A DNA stretch of 64,000 nt from Warburgia ugandensis (taxonomy: Eukaryota > Streptophyta > Magnoliopsida > Canellales > Canellaceae): contig CP141139.1 in assembly GCA_035236585.1 (NCBI GenBank), positions 54,071,217 through 54,135,216 on the forward strand, written 5' to 3'. The notes under the pieces are model-generated. The model searched no databases, was not told where the DNA came from, and saw only the letters and a list, made by a program, of their open reading frames with translations. The translations under genes were made by a program, and so were the position numbers. Below are positions 63,608 through 64,000 of this stretch, in pieces; the first letter of the stretch is position 1; every line of letters starts with the position of its first letter.

Positions 63608-64000
63608 TGTCCCAAAATTTCAAGATAGATGGTGGATTAAGAGAGATCAAGGACAGTCAAGCAATGAACGGTCAAGATCATTGTCAGGCCCTCTTGGATC
63701 AAAATGTTTTGGATGTGTTAGATTGTGGGGAGTGGACAACTTAGAGTCTTGAAAGAATGAATGGTTTAGATTGGCTGGAAGAAGCATTTTGTTACCAAAA
63801 TAAAAAGCGCCTAGATTATATGATGAATGGACGTCTTGGATTAAATGATAGAGGGTGTCTTAGATTATCACATATGGATGTTGAAAGTCATGCTACGAGG
63901 TGTCCCATGGTGCATCCTAGCACATCTCAATTTATTCGTGGTAAAAAAGAGCTACATTGACTTCCTAATTTTGTGGTCAAAACGGTTCTAATTGCCTTCC
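63608..64000 (+). repeat. 3' LTR of the outer Gypsy element, partial
   Basis: It starts TGTCCCAAAATTTCAAGAT and matches 50108-50285 (shared AACGGTCAAGATCA, CAAAATGTTTTG, GAGTGGACAACTT, CTTGAAAGAATGAA). It is preceded by a pol-end and polypurine-like stretch and continues beyond the window. Confidence 0.75.

Larger units (their letters stand above)
50108..64000 (+). mobile_element. Outer Ty3/Gypsy element interrupted by two Reina elements
   Basis: An LTR starting TACCCCAAAATTCC at 50108 matches one starting TGTCCCAAAATTTC at 63608 over about 180 bases. Between them, outside the two Reina insertions, are a gag tail with a zinc-knuckle-like motif (about 56090-56150, GLGNIASESPNCKVV) and a protease-like region (61828-62315, KVCDIIINS, then KDDVWCDVIAMDACPWQYGR). 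A pol 3' end (about 63480-63607, FEDEVFQS) also lies between them. Reverse transcriptase, RNase H and integrase are not recognisable, and an enolase fragment lies in that place. 62320-62912 encodes nothing recognised. The 3' LTR runs past the window end. It is an old, deleted fossil. Confidence 0.7.

Overview
This window looks like nuclear DNA of a seed plant, probably a flowering plant. Three observations support that: a spliced, plant-type gene for the beta (catalytic) subunit of pyrophosphate-dependent phosphofructokinase (PFP); Au-type SINEs and RTE, Copia, Athila, Reina and CACTA elements of plant type; and AT-rich, heavily nested repeats with little else. No bacterial, plasmid or CRISPR features were found. 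The species cannot be named from this sequence alone.

Layout. 1-5389: minus-strand Athila-like Ty3/Gypsy element that runs off the left edge. 5390-8784: minus-strand chromovirus remnant (LTR-like part, then pol). It is interrupted by a 3.27-kb solo LTR at 8785-12058 with 5-bp target duplications and an internal 498-bp tandem duplication. 12064-13032: unassigned repeat. 13033-23711: minus-strand chromovirus with very long LTRs. 23712-25557: LTR-like remnants. About 25558-32555: a second Athila-like element, plus strand. It contains a 4.4-kb tandem array of TRIM-like (terminal-repeat) units at 27126-31575 and is cut by a CACTA transposon at 32556. The CACTA transposon is in turn interrupted by a 3.95-kb inverted LTR pair at 33717-37666.

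39268-46207 holds the only convincing host gene. Six exons of PFP-beta encode the first 232 residues, with all reading phases matching at canonical GT-AG junctions and a TATA box upstream. Intron 3 carries an old short Copia element (40210-43179), a 40-bp RTE tail, a truncated RTE LINE and a SINE. The next expected exon is absent from the remaining 17.8 kb, so either intron 6 is very large or the gene is broken beyond exon 6.

46208-64000 holds two more SINEs, then a Ty3/Gypsy element starting at 50108 and running off the right edge. It is interrupted by two Reina-type chromoviruses: an old one at 50293-55936 whose 5' LTR is an inverted pair, and a young one at 56197-61822 with 505-bp LTRs and a GAATC target duplication. 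An intronless piece of a cytosolic-type enolase gene lies inside the outer element at 62913-63333.

The most unusual theme is that three separate retroelement-derived repeats (27.8, 35.6 and 50.6 kb) share one head-to-head architecture: inverted copies meet at the centre and their 3' ends point outward. All retroelements here are treated as fossils.
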